Assembly (NCBI GenBank): GCA_027622495.1
Contig: JAQBYL010000230.1
Location: 1-6,731 of the forward strand
Direction: 5' to 3'
Source of the DNA: Pseudomonadota bacterium
GTDB lineage: Bacteria > Pseudomonadota > Gammaproteobacteria > Pseudomonadales > Azotimanducaceae
DNA: 6,731 bases
Below the pieces are notes generated by a model. It saw nothing but the letters and a program-made list of their open reading frames with translations. It had not been told where the DNA came from and searched no databases. The translations under genes and the position numbers were made by a program. This document shows, in pieces, positions 6,102 to 6,731 of the stretch (within the stretch, counting starts at the first letter, position 1; every line of letters starts with the position of its first letter).

Positions 6102-6192
6102 CAGGTCGTCACCTGTGTCGACCTGCACAGACACTACCAGCGATCCCGTGCCAGGTTTGAGGTCCTGGTGACCTGGCTTGTTTTTGACCTGG
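6102..6192. repeat. Cluster of CAGGT/ACCTG pentamers around the fbiC-HAD junction
   Basis: CAGGT occurs at 6102 and 6152, and its complement ACCTG at 6111, 6121, 6171 and 6187: six copies in about 90 bases. Local stems include CAGGT-CGTC-ACCTG (6102-6115) and CCAGG-n8-CCTGG (6151-6168). The copies from 6171 on lie in the HAD coding sequence. Function is unknown; alternative mRNA hairpins are the simplest reading. Confidence 0.35.
6150..6185 (+). terminator. Terminator-shaped hairpin overlapping the HAD gene start
   Basis: GCCAGGT (6150-6156) pairs perfectly with ACCTGGC (6171-6177) and is followed by TTGTTTTT (6178-6185), the layout of an intrinsic terminator, although the 14-base loop is large. 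The loop contains the HAD ribosome-binding site GAGG (6159-6162) and its GTG start (6168-6170). It could terminate or attenuate the fbiC transcript, or modulate HAD translation. The T-run also encodes Val-Phe of the conserved HAD motif I, so it may be a coding coincidence. Confidence 0.35.
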
Positions 6193-6731
6193 ATGGGACA
6201 TTGAGCGACCCCTCCACCGGGATCCTGCGGAGCATCAATCACGCCCTCGATGCATTCGGCCACGCCCGCTTGAGCGATGAGCGCATCAACGAATTCATCG
6301 GCCCACCCCTCGACCGCGGTTTTCGAACACTGCTCGGCAACATCCCCGATGTTCACGTGCTGGAGCTGGTTGCGAAGTTTCGAGAACGTTACGGTGATGT
6401 TGGGTATTCAGAAAACCATCTGTACCCGGGTATCGCAGGCGCGCTCAATCGACTCAAAGTTAGAGGATACGATCTCGGCCTGTGCACCAGCAAGAGAGCC
6501 GACTTCGCCAGTCGCATCCTCGATATGTTTGACCTTACGCAGTATTTCTCATTTGTCAGCGGGGGTGATGTGGGAATCAGTAAACAGACTCAGCTGGCTG
6601 GGCTGTGTGGTGACTATGATCTTTCCGGTGCAGTGATGATTGGGGATCGGGCTGTTGATGTTACGGCTGCTCATCACAATGGGTTGCATAGTGCTGGTGT
6701 GCTTTGGGGTTTTGGGAGCCGTGTTGAGCTC
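6168..6731 (+). CDS. HAD-superfamily phosphatase, phosphoglycolate-phosphatase-like, 3'-truncated
   Basis: The frame stays open to the right edge; 188 codons are visible out of an expected 210-230. HAD motifs appear in order: motif I LVFDLDGTLSD (4-14; nucleophile D7, acid/base D9), motif II CTSK (106-109), the motif III lysine K139 in GISKQ, and motif IV IGDRAVD (158-164; D160 and D164). The helical segment between motifs I and II (about 15-85, including IGPPL and ENHLYPG) is a C1 cap as in Gph-like phosphatases. It is probably a cytoplasmic small-molecule phosphatase; the substrate is unknown. GTG at 6168 is the only usual start codon ahead of motif I since the in-frame stop at 6093, and GAGG (6159-6162) precedes it. 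It lies 85 bases after fbiC in the same direction. The last 130 bases are G- and T-rich, unlike the upstream genes. Confidence 0.82.
   Translation, partial: MTWLVFDLDGTLSDPSTGILRSINHALDAFGHARLSDERINEFIGPPLDRGFRTLLGNIPDVHVLELVAKFRERYGDVGYSENHLYPGIAGALNRLKVRGYDLGLCTSKRADFASRILDMFDLTQYFSFVSGGDVGISKQTQLAGLCGDYDLSGAVMIGDRAVDVTAAHHNGLHSAGVLWGFGSRVEL

Noticed and set aside
5282..6112. Long open frame (276 codons) antisense to the CofH half of fbiC
   Set aside because: The sense frame is an unmistakable radical SAM enzyme. The antisense frame shows no recognisable domain, no ribosome-binding site and is typical of frames mirrored by GC-rich codon use.
6277..6636. Plus-strand open frame of 119 codons overlapping the HAD gene in another frame
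   Set aside because: The frame starting at GTG 6168 carries all four HAD motifs; this one is a shadow with no ribosome-binding site or domain.
1..6731. CRISPR arrays, tRNA or rRNA genes, insertion sequences, phage or defence genes
   Set aside because: No regularly spaced repeats, RNA gene signatures, transposase-like reading frames or terminal inverted repeats are visible; genes fill almost the whole window.

Overview
The window is a compact coenzyme F420 locus from a bacterium. Five consecutive plus-strand genes read npdG (F420:NADP oxidoreductase), cofE, cofD, cofC and fbiC (a fused CofG-CofH FO synthase). They are flanked by the start of a divergent luciferase-like (LLM) F420-dependent oxidoreductase on the minus strand and by a HAD phosphatase that runs off the right edge. 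The GC-rich, C-ending codon use, the Shine-Dalgarno sites, the single-domain CofE (no FbiB-type nitroreductase domain) and the wording of motifs such as DSHNRPWR in CofE suggest a Gram-negative, probably proteobacterial, member of the F420-making bacteria rather than an actinobacterium or archaeon. That placement is an inference from sequence style, not a phylogeny.

Layout: 1-96 (minus) is the first 32 codons of the LLM oxidoreductase. Positions 97-366 form a divergent control region with a plausible sigma70-like promoter for the minus gene and three short inverted repeats. Positions 367-3382 hold npdG-cofE-cofD-cofC, packed with gaps of 2-3 bases or overlapping stop and start codons, so they very likely form one translationally coupled operon. 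Positions 3383-3598 are a 216-base non-coding spacer with a hairpin, a candidate promoter and two overlapping palindromes. Positions 3599-6082 are fbiC. Positions 6083-6167 are a short spacer rich in CAGGT/ACCTG, with a terminator-shaped hairpin that overlaps the start of the HAD gene (6168 to the end).

How the genes work together: FbiC makes the deazaflavin FO from tyrosine and the riboflavin precursor 5-amino-6-ribitylaminouracil. CofC activates a three-carbon phospho-acid with GTP. CofD transfers that unit to FO to give F420-0 or a variant. CofE adds glutamate. NpdG exchanges hydride between NADP(H) and F420, and the LLM enzyme is a likely consumer of F420H2. The window thus encodes the dedicated synthesis steps, a recharging enzyme and a user. 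No gene for a dehydro-F420-0 reductase is present, so the identity of the three-carbon linker is open. The most notable oddities are an in-frame gap of about four residues in a conserved CofE motif, the palindromes at the presumed fbiC start site, and the hairpin that encloses the HAD ribosome-binding site.
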